The notes under the pieces: generated by a model
What the model was told of the DNA's origin: nothing
Database searches by the model: none
The model's input: only the letters and a program-made list of their open reading frames with translations
Translations under genes and position numbers: made by a program
Assembly: GCA_002371715.1 (NCBI GenBank)
Contig: DFGF01000081.1
Location: 1-38,051 of the forward strand
Source of the DNA: Prevotella sp. UBA3757
Lineage (GTDB): Bacteria; Bacteroidota; Bacteroidia; Bacteroidales; Bacteroidaceae
Direction: 5' to 3'
Length of the DNA stretch: 38,051 bases
Shown: positions 1 to 8,800 of the stretch, one piece after another
How the letters are laid out: each line of letters begins with the position of its first letter
Numbering within the stretch: the stretch's first letter is position 1

Positions 1-275
1 ACCTGACGTTTACCTTCCATTCGAACTAGTAAGGATTCCTTACTGGTTGACTCTGCCACAAGCTCATGCTCCTTGTAAACATTACCAATATGCAGCGTCA
101 CATTATTCTTTGTTGTCTGAAACAACTCCGCCATCTGCTGTTGCGTCAGCCAGACGGTGTCGTCCTCCAGTCGCACCTCGAGGCGCACGGTCTCGTCGGG
201 CTGGTAGAGGATGATCTCTCCCTGCTGTCCGCCCTGCTGCGCGGTCTGTATGTCGTTAGTCATATCTTTCGTCAT
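1..275 (-). CDS. RhuM-family protein, N-terminal part (cut by window edge)
   Basis: Only the first ~91 codons are inside the window; the frame is open to the edge. The translation contains IILYQPDETVRLEVRLEDD and then TVWLTQQQMAELFQT, the same N-terminal block as the two complete paralogues at 316-1224 and 1330-2226. This block is typical of the Virulence_RhuM family and resembles a helix-turn-helix (LTQxQMAELFxT). In-frame ATGs lie at 293, 275 and 263; 275 matches the neighbour's start, and 263 aligns with the M-x-x-D-I-Q start shared by all three copies. RhuM was named from a Salmonella pathogenicity island and its biochemical role is not settled. Family assignment is fairly sure; function is unknown. 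Confidence 0.75.
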   Translation of the reverse strand, partial: MTKDMTNDIQTAQQGGQQGEIILYQPDETVRLEVRLEDDTVWLTQQQMAELFQTTKNNVTLHIGNVYKEHELVAESTSKESLLVRMEGKRQ

Positions 276-281
276 ATCTTC

Positions 282-306
282 AATCCGTTTCATCCGTGTA
301 ATCCGT
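282..306. repeat. AATCCGT tandem repeat upstream of RhuM copy 1
   Basis: Three ATCCGT units stand 9-10 bases apart, on the minus strand ACGGATT, just upstream of or overlapping the start region of the partial RhuM gene. The same motif lies before the next paralogue (1231-1256), so the duplicated unit includes upstream DNA and not only coding sequence. Function unknown. Confidence 0.6.
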
Positions 307-315
307 AGTCGTTTT

Positions 316-1224
316 TTATCTTATTCTGCTCATCAGTTCCGTAGCCGATGTCTCCTGCATCTTGATGTAAGCGAAGAGTTTCTTGCCGGCATCCTTCAGG
401 CTGGCACCGAAGAGATAGACCGTGTCGTCGATGATGAGGAAACGGTCGTGGTTGTGCTGGCAGATATTCACCGCGATGGGCGGATACTGCTGGTTGTGCC
501 GCTCGAGGTCGAGTTGCTGCTGCTGGGAGAGCGGGCGGGTGTAAATGGTTGCCGAGACACCCGCATCGCGCTTGCTGAGCATGGTGAGCGTCGTCTCGTC
601 GATATAGTTGTCGATGAGCACGATGCTGCGCCTGGCCTGCCTGATGAGGCCGACGACCTGGGCGTAGGCATCGAATATCTGGCCGTCGTAAAAGATGCCC
701 TCGACGGGCGGCAGCGAGGTGCGGACGAAAAAGTCGATCTTCTGCTGTACCTCTTTCAAGAGACTTCCCTGTTCTTCTACCCTCTGTTCCAATGCCATAA
801 TCCGCGAATTGACGACATGGCCTCTGAGCAGGTATTCCTTCAGCACCCTATTTGCCCACTGTCGAAACTCTATACCTCTTTTGGTATTGACGCGAAATCC
901 TACAGATATGATAGCATCAAGATTGTAGAATTCTATCTTTCGTCTGACGTTTCGATTCCCCTCTCTGCGAACTAGTTCCAAAATGGAACTTGTTGACTCT
1001 TTCTTGAGTTCTTCACAATCATAAATGTTTTGCAGATGTTTTGTTATGGCCTGCCTATTCGTTCCGAACAACTCACCCATCTGCGCTTGATTAAGCCAGA
1101 CGGTATCGTCCTCCAGACGGACATCGAGGCGCACCGTCTCGTCGGGCTGGTAGAGGATGATCTCTCCCTGCTGCGGTCCGTCGTGCTGCGTAGTCTGTAT
1201 ATCGTGCGTCATATCCTTCGTCAT
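316..1224 (-). CDS. RhuM-family protein with PLD-like C-terminus (copy 2)
   Basis: 302 residues. The N-terminal ~60 residues carry the RhuM/HTH-like block (TVWLNQAQMGELFGT), followed by the family segment with YNLDAIISVGFRV and FRQWANRVLKEYLLRG. A coiled stretch sits near residues 140-165. The C-terminal third holds HDRFLIIDD (H259) followed by GASLKDAGKK. H-D-R-x4-D fits the phospholipase D signature H-x-K-x4-D with Arg replacing Lys, and only one copy is present, so a PLD-like fold is suggested but activity is not shown. Starts at 1224 or 1212 are both possible; 1212 aligns with the start of copy 3. The gene lies 105 bases downstream of copy 3 and is probably cotranscribed with it. RhuM genes often occur in accessory regions; the cellular role is not known. 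Confidence 0.85.
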   Translation of the reverse strand: MTKDMTHDIQTTQHDGPQQGEIILYQPDETVRLDVRLEDDTVWLNQAQMGELFGTNRQAITKHLQNIYDCEELKKESTSSILELVRREGNRNVRRKIEFYNLDAIISVGFRVNTKRGIEFRQWANRVLKEYLLRGHVVNSRIMALEQRVEEQGSLLKEVQQKIDFFVRTSLPPVEGIFYDGQIFDAYAQVVGLIRQARRSIVLIDNYIDETTLTMLSKRDAGVSATIYTRPLSQQQQLDLERHNQQYPPIAVNICQHNHDRFLIIDDTVYLFGASLKDAGKKLFAYIKMQETSATELMSRIR

Positions 1225-1230
1225 ATCTTC

Positions 1231-1256
1231 AATCCGTTTAATCCGTAAAATCCGTT
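1231..1256. repeat. ACGGATT 9-10-bp tandem repeat upstream of RhuM copy 2
   Basis: On the minus strand three ACGGATT units occur in a row, separated by two or three bases (TT/AA/GA-type linkers), directly before the start of the RhuM gene at 1224. It is the counterpart of the motif at 282-306. It may be a leftover of the duplication or a slippage-prone leader; nothing indicates a defined function. Confidence 0.6.
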
Positions 1257-1329
1257 GTCTTTTATCTCATTCGTGAAATTACTGCGTTCCTCGTGGGTCT
1301 TCGACAAATCTCGTATAATTCGTTGTCAG

Positions 1330-2226
1330 TTAAAGCTGACTGAGAATAACACTCTTGTCGATTCCCATCAGTTCGAAGGCGAAGAGGCGGCGGCCCAAGT
1401 CTTTGAAGGAGGCACCGAAATGGTAGAGGCTGTCGTCGAGGATGAGGAAGCGGTCGTGGAAGCGGCTGTTGTACTCCCTCAACTCTATCCTACGGCCATA
1501 CTGCTGCTGGTTCAACTGCTGCAGATGCTGCAGCGACTGGGCTGCATGCTCGGTGTATATCGTGGCATCGACACCCTGACTGCGCTTTTCGAGCAGGTCG
1601 AAGACAGATGCGTCGATGTAGTTGTCTATCAGGATGATTTCCCGCTTGGCCGACTTGACTAGCGTTTCTACGAACCGGTAGGCATCGAAGATTTGACCTT
1701 CGAAGAAAACGCCCTCAACAGGTGGCAGCGAGATGCGGACAAAGAAGTCTATTTTGTTTTGAATATTTTCCAGTTGTGAATCGTATTTGAGGAATTTTGC
1801 ATCAACCCTATCCGTTAGTTCTTGTATTTGTCGTTTTACTGCATATCCTCGAAGCAAATAGTCCTTTAAGACCATGCTTGCCCACTGGCGAAACTGTGTG
1901 CCACGCTTAGACTTTACCCGATAGCCTACTGAAATGATGACATCCAGATTGTATAATTTCATACGATAGCGTTTTCCATCTTTGGCAGTTGTCAAGGATT
2001 CCTTTACTACTAACGTCTCTTGAAGTTCATCTTCTCTGAATATGTTGTTAACGTGTAGACTGACATTCTGCTTTGTCGTTTGGAATAATTCCGCCATCTG
2101 CGCCTGCGTCAGCCACACGGTATCATCCTCCAGACGGACCTCGAGGCGCACGGTCTCGTCGGGCTGGTAGAGGATGATCTCCCCGTGCCGGCCGTCCTGC
2201 TGCGTAGTCTGTATATCGTGCGCCAT
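1330..2226 (-). CDS. RhuM-family protein with PLD-like C-terminus (copy 3)
   Basis: 298 residues, the promoter-proximal copy of the three. Its order matches copy 2: IILYQPDETVRLEVRLEDD, TVWLTQAQMAELFQT, then YNLDVIISVGYRVKSKRGTQFR and WASMVLKDYLLRG, a coiled segment near 135-160, and a C-terminal PLD-like motif HDRFLILDD (H257) with GASFKDLGRR. The HTH-like end and the final motif are close to copy 2, while residues ~60-80 and much of 160-250 differ. The ATG at 2226 is the first in frame and gives MAHDIQ, which suggests the other copies also start at this aligned Met. Catalytic status of the single degenerate HxRx4D motif is unknown. Confidence 0.85.
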   Translation of the reverse strand: MAHDIQTTQQDGRHGEIILYQPDETVRLEVRLEDDTVWLTQAQMAELFQTTKQNVSLHVNNIFREDELQETLVVKESLTTAKDGKRYRMKLYNLDVIISVGYRVKSKRGTQFRQWASMVLKDYLLRGYAVKRQIQELTDRVDAKFLKYDSQLENIQNKIDFFVRISLPPVEGVFFEGQIFDAYRFVETLVKSAKREIILIDNYIDASVFDLLEKRSQGVDATIYTEHAAQSLQHLQQLNQQQYGRRIELREYNSRFHDRFLILDDSLYHFGASFKDLGRRLFAFELMGIDKSVILSQL

Positions 2227-2313
2227 TTTTAATCCTATATTTTTACCTTGTTCTTAATGATCGGAATCGGTCTTGCCCATTAATTAATGTACGTACGTGT
2301 ACGTTACAACATG

Positions 2314-2345
2314 CAAATATACAAAAAAGTTTTTCAACGGCCAAG
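2314..2345 (-). promoter_or_regulatory. Predicted Bacteroidetes-type promoter for the RhuM array
   Basis: On the minus strand TATATTTG (2321 to 2314) matches the -7 consensus TAnnTTTG. CTTG (2345 to 2342) stands 20 bases upstream and matches three of four bases of the -33 TTTG. The leader to the ATG at 2226 would be about 80 bases and contains an alternating ACGTACGT palindrome (2291-2298) that could be an operator. No experimental support. Confidence 0.5.
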
Positions 2346-2500
2346 GAAAAAGGCAAAAAAATTTGTATCTGCATCTTACGGAAAGGGCGCCACGAAAACT
2401 ACGCCGCGAAACGATTGCAACGAAAAAATGGGAACACCTAACATCAAAAATCTACAACCTGCACGTTTTCAGACTGTTACACAACCAAATACCGACTACA

Positions 2501-2628
2501 GAGGTAACACGAGAGGTAACAAAGAGGTAACATCAGAGGTAACACCTGAGGTAACATGCCAGGTGCTTCGTGTCCGACGCGTCGTGTTAGGTGTCATGTT
2601 ACCTCTTTGTTACCTCTGATGTTACCTC
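2501..2628. repeat. GAGGTAAC array: five direct and three inverted copies
   Basis: GAGGTAAC occurs at 2501, 2513, 2524, 2536 and 2548 (steps of 12, 11, 12, 12). Its complement GTTACCTC occurs at 2598, 2609 and 2621 (steps 11 and 12). Linkers are 3-4 bases. The centre carries CGACGCGTCG, a 10-base perfect palindrome at 2575-2584. The two arms can pair into a long imperfect hairpin. The spacing is about one helical turn, as in iterons or cooperative operator arrays. Linkers are far too short for CRISPR spacers. Confidence 0.9.
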
Positions 2629-2765
2629 TTGACAGCCTCAAAATGCGCTGGAAGCCCTTTGTACAGGCGGTTTTCCGGAAAACGATGTTAGGTATCAGGG
2701 CCACCAAACACTTTTTGTTTTTGTAAAAAAGGCAGGGCTATGTACCGATAAGGCCTGATTTTTCA

Positions 2766-2825
2766 TTCCCAGTAAGGGAATGATATGTTCCCAGTAAGGG
2801 AATATGACGTTCCCAGTAAGGGAAT
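2766..2825. repeat. Triple palindrome TTCCCAGTAAGGGAA, 22-bp period
   Basis: Three identical 16-mers, TTCCCAGTAAGGGAAT, start at 2766, 2788 and 2810, exactly 22 bp apart, with variable 6-base linkers. Each is an inverted repeat of TTCCC/GGGAA around AGTAA. They lie 60-120 bases beyond the 3' end of the giant gene. A period of two helical turns places all copies on one DNA face; as RNA they would give three small hairpins. Confidence 0.95.
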
Positions 2826-2834
2826 ATCCAGCGG

Positions 2835-2871
2835 GCTGGCACCTCCCTGGCGGGGAGCCAGGGAGGCCAGC
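2835..2871 (-). terminator. Strong hairpin just after the giant gene
   Basis: GCTGG + CCTCCCTGGC pairs with GCCAGGGAGG + CCAGC around a GGGGA loop, giving a 15-bp stem with a 2-base bulge. It starts 13 bases after the stop codon of the 4067-codon gene. There is no U-tract behind it on the minus strand, so it may be a 3'-end stabilising or processing structure rather than a classic intrinsic terminator. Confidence 0.6.
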
Positions 2872-2884
2872 CTGCTGCGAATCG

Positions 2885-5800
2885 TCACCTCACTGCCAGT
2901 TTGCTGCGATAGCGTCCTCCAGCCACGTGTACCACATAGATGCCGTCGTGAAGGATGGGGTGCTCGATGGTCTGGCCCGGCTCCACGTCGAACGTGGCCA
3001 CACAGAGTCCGCCGGCATTGAAGATGCGCACATCAGCCTTATGGCGCAGGCGGGACGTGACCACCACGCGGCGCTTGCCCGTGCGGATGTCCACTGACTC
3101 GGCCACGTTGCCATCCTGCGACTCGCGCTCGTCGCCGATGGCGAATTGCGAGCCGTCAGAATCGAAGACGATGCTGCGCGTCAGCCTGGGGGCACCGCCC
3201 GTCGTCGTGGCCACGAAGTACGGACGGAACGGCGAGAGCTTTCTAGCTGTTGCGGCTGTCTCGCTGGTTACCTTGTCGTAGCTTCCACCGCCATTTGCCA
3301 TCAGGTAAATACCCTCAGCAGCATCAACATTCAGGTAGTTGGGACGGAAGGAGAAGCCCTTGTATGGCTTCGTCTGTTCCTCCAGCTCCGTGTCGCTTAC
3401 ACCGATGGTTGCCCCTTCGGCAGACACGAAGGTGATGGTCTGGCGCTCGAGTGCAGCAGGAGCAGTAGAACCCGTACTTGTTGCCGTCCACTGTCCGCTG
3501 AGGTCAAACTCATAGTACGTCGGTCCAGGGAATCCGATGAGGTATGGCTTGGCGGTCTGCAAGCGTGGGTAGCCCTTAAACTCGCGGGGCTTGCTGTAAT
3601 ACTCGCGCTGCTTGTCGGCATCCTGATACTTGTCGCCATTGGTGTCGTTGTGTCCGTGGTTGCCTTCGTAATAGTAGTCCCACAGGAAGGTGTTGCCCAC
3701 CTCTTTGGTGTCGGTTCCGACAGCATCAGGATAGTTGAACGTAGCTGTGGCTATCTCTGCCGATGTCGTGGTGATACCCTGACATTCGCGCAGCCAGTAT
3801 TCATGGCCTATCTTGGCATCGCTGTTCTCTGCAGTCTTACTGCCACTATAGAAGTGGGTTATCTCGCCCTTCTGGTCGGTTGTCACCAGTTCTGCGGTGA
3901 ACGGAATGCTGATACCCTGCCATCCGGTGCTCAGGCTGACGTAGTTGTCGTCGGCATAGACGGCAGGCTGAGGTTTCCTCTGATACCACATACGATGATC
4001 GTTGTCGAACTTATAGCTGATGGGGCAGTTGAAGTCCTCGCGGTCCACCAGCAGGTGGTCGTTGGGGGCCACATAGTCCTCTCCGCTATCGTCAACACGT
4101 TGCTGTACCCAGTGTCCATAGACATCGTGCGGATCCTGGTAGCCCACCATGATGGTGTTGTACTGCTGGCTATAGCTATATGGTGCATCGTGCAACTTGG
4201 TCTCGATAACGCCGTTGGTCATTGTAGCCGCAGGAGTCGCCGTACCGGTATATACCAGCAGGTTGCGCGTCAGGTCGTAGGTGGAAAAGTCTATGATGCC
4301 GTCATCGTCGAGCAATGGCGGGTAGAAGCGTGCCGGACTGACCGCCGTGGTGCCGATGGTGGTGACGAGTCCGCTATGATAGCCACCAGCCACGTCGCCA
4401 TTACCACCCGAGAAGTCAATGGCCGTCAGCCCCTTATGGATGGTTGTCGTCAGATCGTCGCTGATGTTCTTGGCAAAGATGGCATTGGGGTTGAAGTAGA
4501 CGGACTCCATCTTGCCACTGCTGTAGTAGGCCGGCGCACGATAGACACGGTTGCCATTGGCCGTGAGCAGCCGTTCGTTGCGCTTGCTAATGGGGTTGGG
4601 CAGCACCTGGTGGTTAGGAGCAGTGACGTTGCCATAGCCGTAGTTCAGCACCTGTCCGAAGTACAGGTAGTCGTCCGGCCAGATGGGTGCATAGTAGGCA
4701 GTAGTCTCCTCACTGCCCTCCTTCTGCTCCTGGCGCAGACGGATATTGTCGTCCGTAGGCAGGTAGCCTCCGGCATAGATGAAGTCGCCGTCGGCATAGC
4801 GGTTCTCTACGTATCCGTAGATAGACTGGTGCTCGCCAGTCAGCGGATAGTAGGCGTAGTCAGCGGGATACCATGCGTCGCCAGCCTTCTCGGGCAGAGT
4901 GCCGTCAGCGCTGGCTCGCAGGTATCTATACTTCTTTCCGCTACCCTGCTTGATGCCGTCGTAATAGCGCTTGGCCAGATAGAACCCATTCAGGTTGTAG
5001 GCCACCTCGCCACTGCTGAAAGCCTTCTGTGGCATTGGGCGGGCCAGGCCGGTTTGATGTTCATCGACGGTGCTGTAGGCGTTGGTGTCCAGGTAGTAGC
5101 AGTTCACCAGCTGCTTGCCGCTTGTGGCAGTCGGACGGCCAAATACGGCACGCACTCCATCGTCCATCGTCTTCTGGTCACTCATCACCCAGCAGTTCTC
5201 CACGAAGCCGTCGCCCGTATCGGCCACGCCGGCCGACGTGAACTTACCGGTGACGCCCAGGTTGTAGACGTTGCCGCAAAGGTTCTTGAACAGCGAGTGG
5301 TCAAGTCCGCTGATGGTGTGTCCATCGCCATGGAACATCGCTCCGAAGCAGCGGCGGTCACCGGAAGCAGCGTCATTACCCAACGGCGTCCACTCCTTGC
5401 CACTATAGTCCAGGTCGCTACGCAGGATGATTTCCAGGTTGTCCAGACCAGCAATGTGGTTGCTCAGCGGTTTGTGACCATCCAACGCATCGCCATAGCT
5501 CAGGTTGAAGAAGTCCTTCAGCTCGTCGAGTCCGTTCTTGCCGTCTGCACTATAGTCGTTGATGTATATCTTGCAGTCACGCTCCAGTTTCTCCGGGTCA
5601 TAGTCTACGTGCAGATGGTGCTCCTTGTCGGCCATCACGGCTGCCAGGTCGTGGTAGTTGGCCACGCTCAGGGGCACGGAGTTGGAATAGGTCTTGCCCA
5701 GGTAGGTCTCCGAGTAGAAGGCTATCCACTCCTTCTGGTTCTGATACCAGTAGACGGGGTCGCTATTGTTGGTGAAGGGCACGCCGTTGCGATGCCTGCG

Positions 5801-8800
5801 GGCGTCTTCCTCACTGGCAAAGCGCTCCCAGCCGTTGGTGTACACCTCCCAGATGCCTGGCTCCACCTCCGGTGCTGTCAGTCCAACGCTGTTACCTGGC
5901 AGCACCGTTGGCGGTGCATAGAGCGTTCCGATGTTGGGCACGCCACTCTCCAGCACCAGATGAACGTTGACGACATGCAGCTCGTTGGTGAGTTTGGAGC
6001 TGCCGTCATCCTCCTCTTCGTAATAGGTGTACTGATAGACCACACTGATGACTTTCTCCTGCACCACATCCTTGGCATCGCTCTCGCTGCTCACGTAGAG
6101 AGTGGTGGTCTCGATGGGTTCACGACCTTGGATGATAAACCATTGCTGGTCGTTCTGCAGGTTGGCATATTGCTCGGCTGTAAGCATGGTACCCTTCTTT
6201 CCGTTGTTATCGTAATCCTCGTAGCAGTAGTACCATGTTGCGGTTACGTGGCCATCATTATCGAAATGCACCTGTTCCACCTTGTCGGGGAGTGCTTCCC
6301 TCACCTTCTCGTCCACGACCTGGCCCTTACCATACGGAATACCGTTGTAGGTGAAGTTCTCGGTGGCAATATATATATCGTTACCACCTGCCTTCACCGA
6401 TACCTTAGTATAGTGGTGCTTATCGTTGCGCAGCGTCTCAAACTCGGCATTCGTCAACGGTGCATGTTTGGTGTCAAACTCCTCTTTCACCGTTTCGCCG
6501 TTTCTCTTGTAGCTCAGTTTCCTCGGTGTCTCATCGTTATACACCGCATCGTACTCAACCTTTTCCCTTGTGGTAAACGGTTGGTGGAAGGCCGTCTGAG
6601 TGCGAGACTCTGACGGTGTTGCAATGACATAATTGCCCGATGCATCCACCACCTTCAGGTAGTCGGCATCTGCCAGCAGGTCCAGGGCATCGAAGTTGTA
6701 GGTGAACAGTTCGTGACCGTCACTGCCAATGCGGTCCTGCTTGGTCAGTGAGCACCAAGCCTCCAGAGCGTTATAGTTTTCGCCGGCATTCATCTGGTAG
6801 CCACCGAACTCACCGGCCTTCGTACAAATATATGCCACCTCGGTTACTTCGTCAATATCTGTTTTCAAATCGGCATACTGTGTCTTCAGGTCTTCCAGTT
6901 CCTGATGGGTATACAGCTGGCCTTTCGTCAGATAGTGCTTAGTAGCCAGCTGCAGGGTCCGCTTGCAGACATAGGCCTCAGCAAACTGCGACTTCACATC
7001 TTCCTCAACTATCTTGTCGAGTTCCGTTTTAGAGATGGCCGTACCAGGATTCAGTGCCTTCGTGGTAGTGGTGCTTCCGCCCTGACCGTCGTCCTCCTGT
7101 ATGGTGTAGGTCACCGGACTGCTTACCACGTATGCGGGTTCTGTGACAGCTCCCAACGACCGGTTGTTGTCGTGGGCCGTCTTCGTCACAATATTTCCCT
7201 CCACCATGTTGTGGCCGCCATAGACTCTTGAAGTCTTTGGCGCGAAGGTTGGTCCGTCTTGATAGTAGCTCTTCTCGCTTGTCGACAAATTATTATATGC
7301 CGCTGTCGTGATGACCTTCGGCCGCGTAGTGGTCTCGTCGCTGTTCTTTCTCAGAATATAGTAGTTATCCCAGATGCCAGGCGTGCTCATGTCGAAGGTG
7401 AGCACATAACCCGCTTCGTGACTGATGTTGTTAGACGAGCGGAACATGCTCTCGAGTTCCTTCTTCGCATCGTCAGACGTAACTTTGCTGCTGAACCTGA
7501 TGTTATCGCCATCGTCGTTGATGTATTCAATGACATGATTCTCAACCTTGAAAGTCTCGAAGTCGGTTGGTGTCATCGCATAAGCACCCGTCTTATAGCC
7601 TACGCCGTCAATGGTGCAGGTGTCGGTATTCACGATGGTCTCTGCCACGAAGTAGCCCCGCTCCTTTTCTGACAGCTTGTGCCAGTCCCACCATGTGATA
7701 ACATCGTTCAGGTGGAAGCTCTGGCTCTCGTTGTTGACGAACACCTCGTCAACGGGTTTGCCATTAGCTGCTTTAGTAGTGCCCAGTTTCACCTTCGTTG
7801 TTGCTGCAGGATCACCGTCCTTAGGCGCATAGTAGGCATATAGGTTTGGCTTGACGTTGAGCAGTTTCAGCTCACCATGCGAGGCGGCAGTGATGGTCAG
7901 CGGCAGGGGTACCTCCTTGGCATAGGCAGTGGCTGAACCCGTATAGGCCGACACTTTCTGGTCGTAGATGTACACCTCGCCTTTCACATACCAGTAGTGC
8001 GCTTCGGACAGCGGTGTGCCGCCCAGCTTATAGGCATTGTTGATGGGGTAGCAGTCGTCGACGATGCGCTTCGAGGGGTGGATGAAGTTACCGGAGGTCT
8101 GGAAAACCATCTCCTCATATTTGTGCTCGTCGTCTCCACTAATCACGTATGAGCCAACCGAAGACCAATCGCCAGGAGAATCCAGGGAATACTGATAACG
8201 CTTGTAGGTGCGTGCCTCGTCGCGCAGCTGTTTCCCATCCAGCGTATTTTCTTTATTGTAAGCCGACAGGATGACATTCGGCTTGTTGGGATAGTACACG
8301 GGCACGCGGTGCTCGTTCTTTGCATAGACGAAACCGCCACCCATCTCTGTCTGCACATTAATCAGGTCAAGCTCTACCACGCCCGTGATATAGCCATAAA
8401 CCTTCTTTTCAGATTTCTCCGACTCTTCGGTGGTCAGTTCCAGGAACACGCCTGAGGCCAGGGCCACCTGATTGCTGCTCATGCCCTTGTTGCGGTTGGT
8501 GCTGGTAGGACGGGCTGCCTTGTAGGAATAGTATGTGGTCTGTGTAAGTCCATATTTGTTTTTCTGTTCTTCCGTCAGGTCATTCACATTAACCGTCTCG
8601 CCATTCTCCTCCACGGTCCTGACCACCTGTTTATTGTTGTCGATGTAGACAGGTCCACCATCACTGCCAATACAGGGGTCGCCAAACCGAACATCGCTGG
8701 TCAGGTTGCCCAGATAGTTCACGATGCTGTAAATGCCAAAATAGTTGCCGTGAGAGGCATCCTCATCCGTCATCTCATTCCGCACAGAGTGCTGCTGGTT

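Larger units (their letters stand above)
2227..2884. other. Non-coding region between RhuM array and giant gene
   Basis: I find no credible gene in these ~650 bases. Besides the promoter and the arrays listed separately, ACCTAACATC at 2436-2445 is complementary to GATGTTAGGT at 2684-2693, enclosing the GAGGTAAC array. TGTTAGGTGT also occurs in the array centre at 2585-2594. The nesting suggests a large structured or protein-bound DNA element rather than a decayed gene. Confidence 0.6.

Noticed and set aside
211..975. 254-codon plus-strand frame over the RhuM genes
   Set aside because: Antisense to the RhuM coding sequence and spans the intergenic gap; no recognisable domain.
2287..2619. 110-codon plus-strand frame in the non-coding region
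   Set aside because: It reads through the GAGGTAAC array (product EVTSEVTPEVT), has no motif and ends in the inverted arm; explained by the repeat.
2501..2825. Possible CRISPR array
   Set aside because: Repeats are 8 and 16 bases with 3-6-base linkers, no spacer-length unique sequence and no cas genes.
1..2884. Insertion sequence or integrase near the repeats
   Set aside because: No transposase or recombinase motif is seen on either strand, and no terminal inverted repeats bound the RhuM genes.
3146..6613. 1155-codon open frame on the plus strand inside the giant gene
   Set aside because: It is antisense to the 4067-codon gene, whose product has a signal peptide, repeats and sorting domain. 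The antisense product is a low-complexity V/L/R/H-rich chain with no motif; codon bias of the real gene removes stops.
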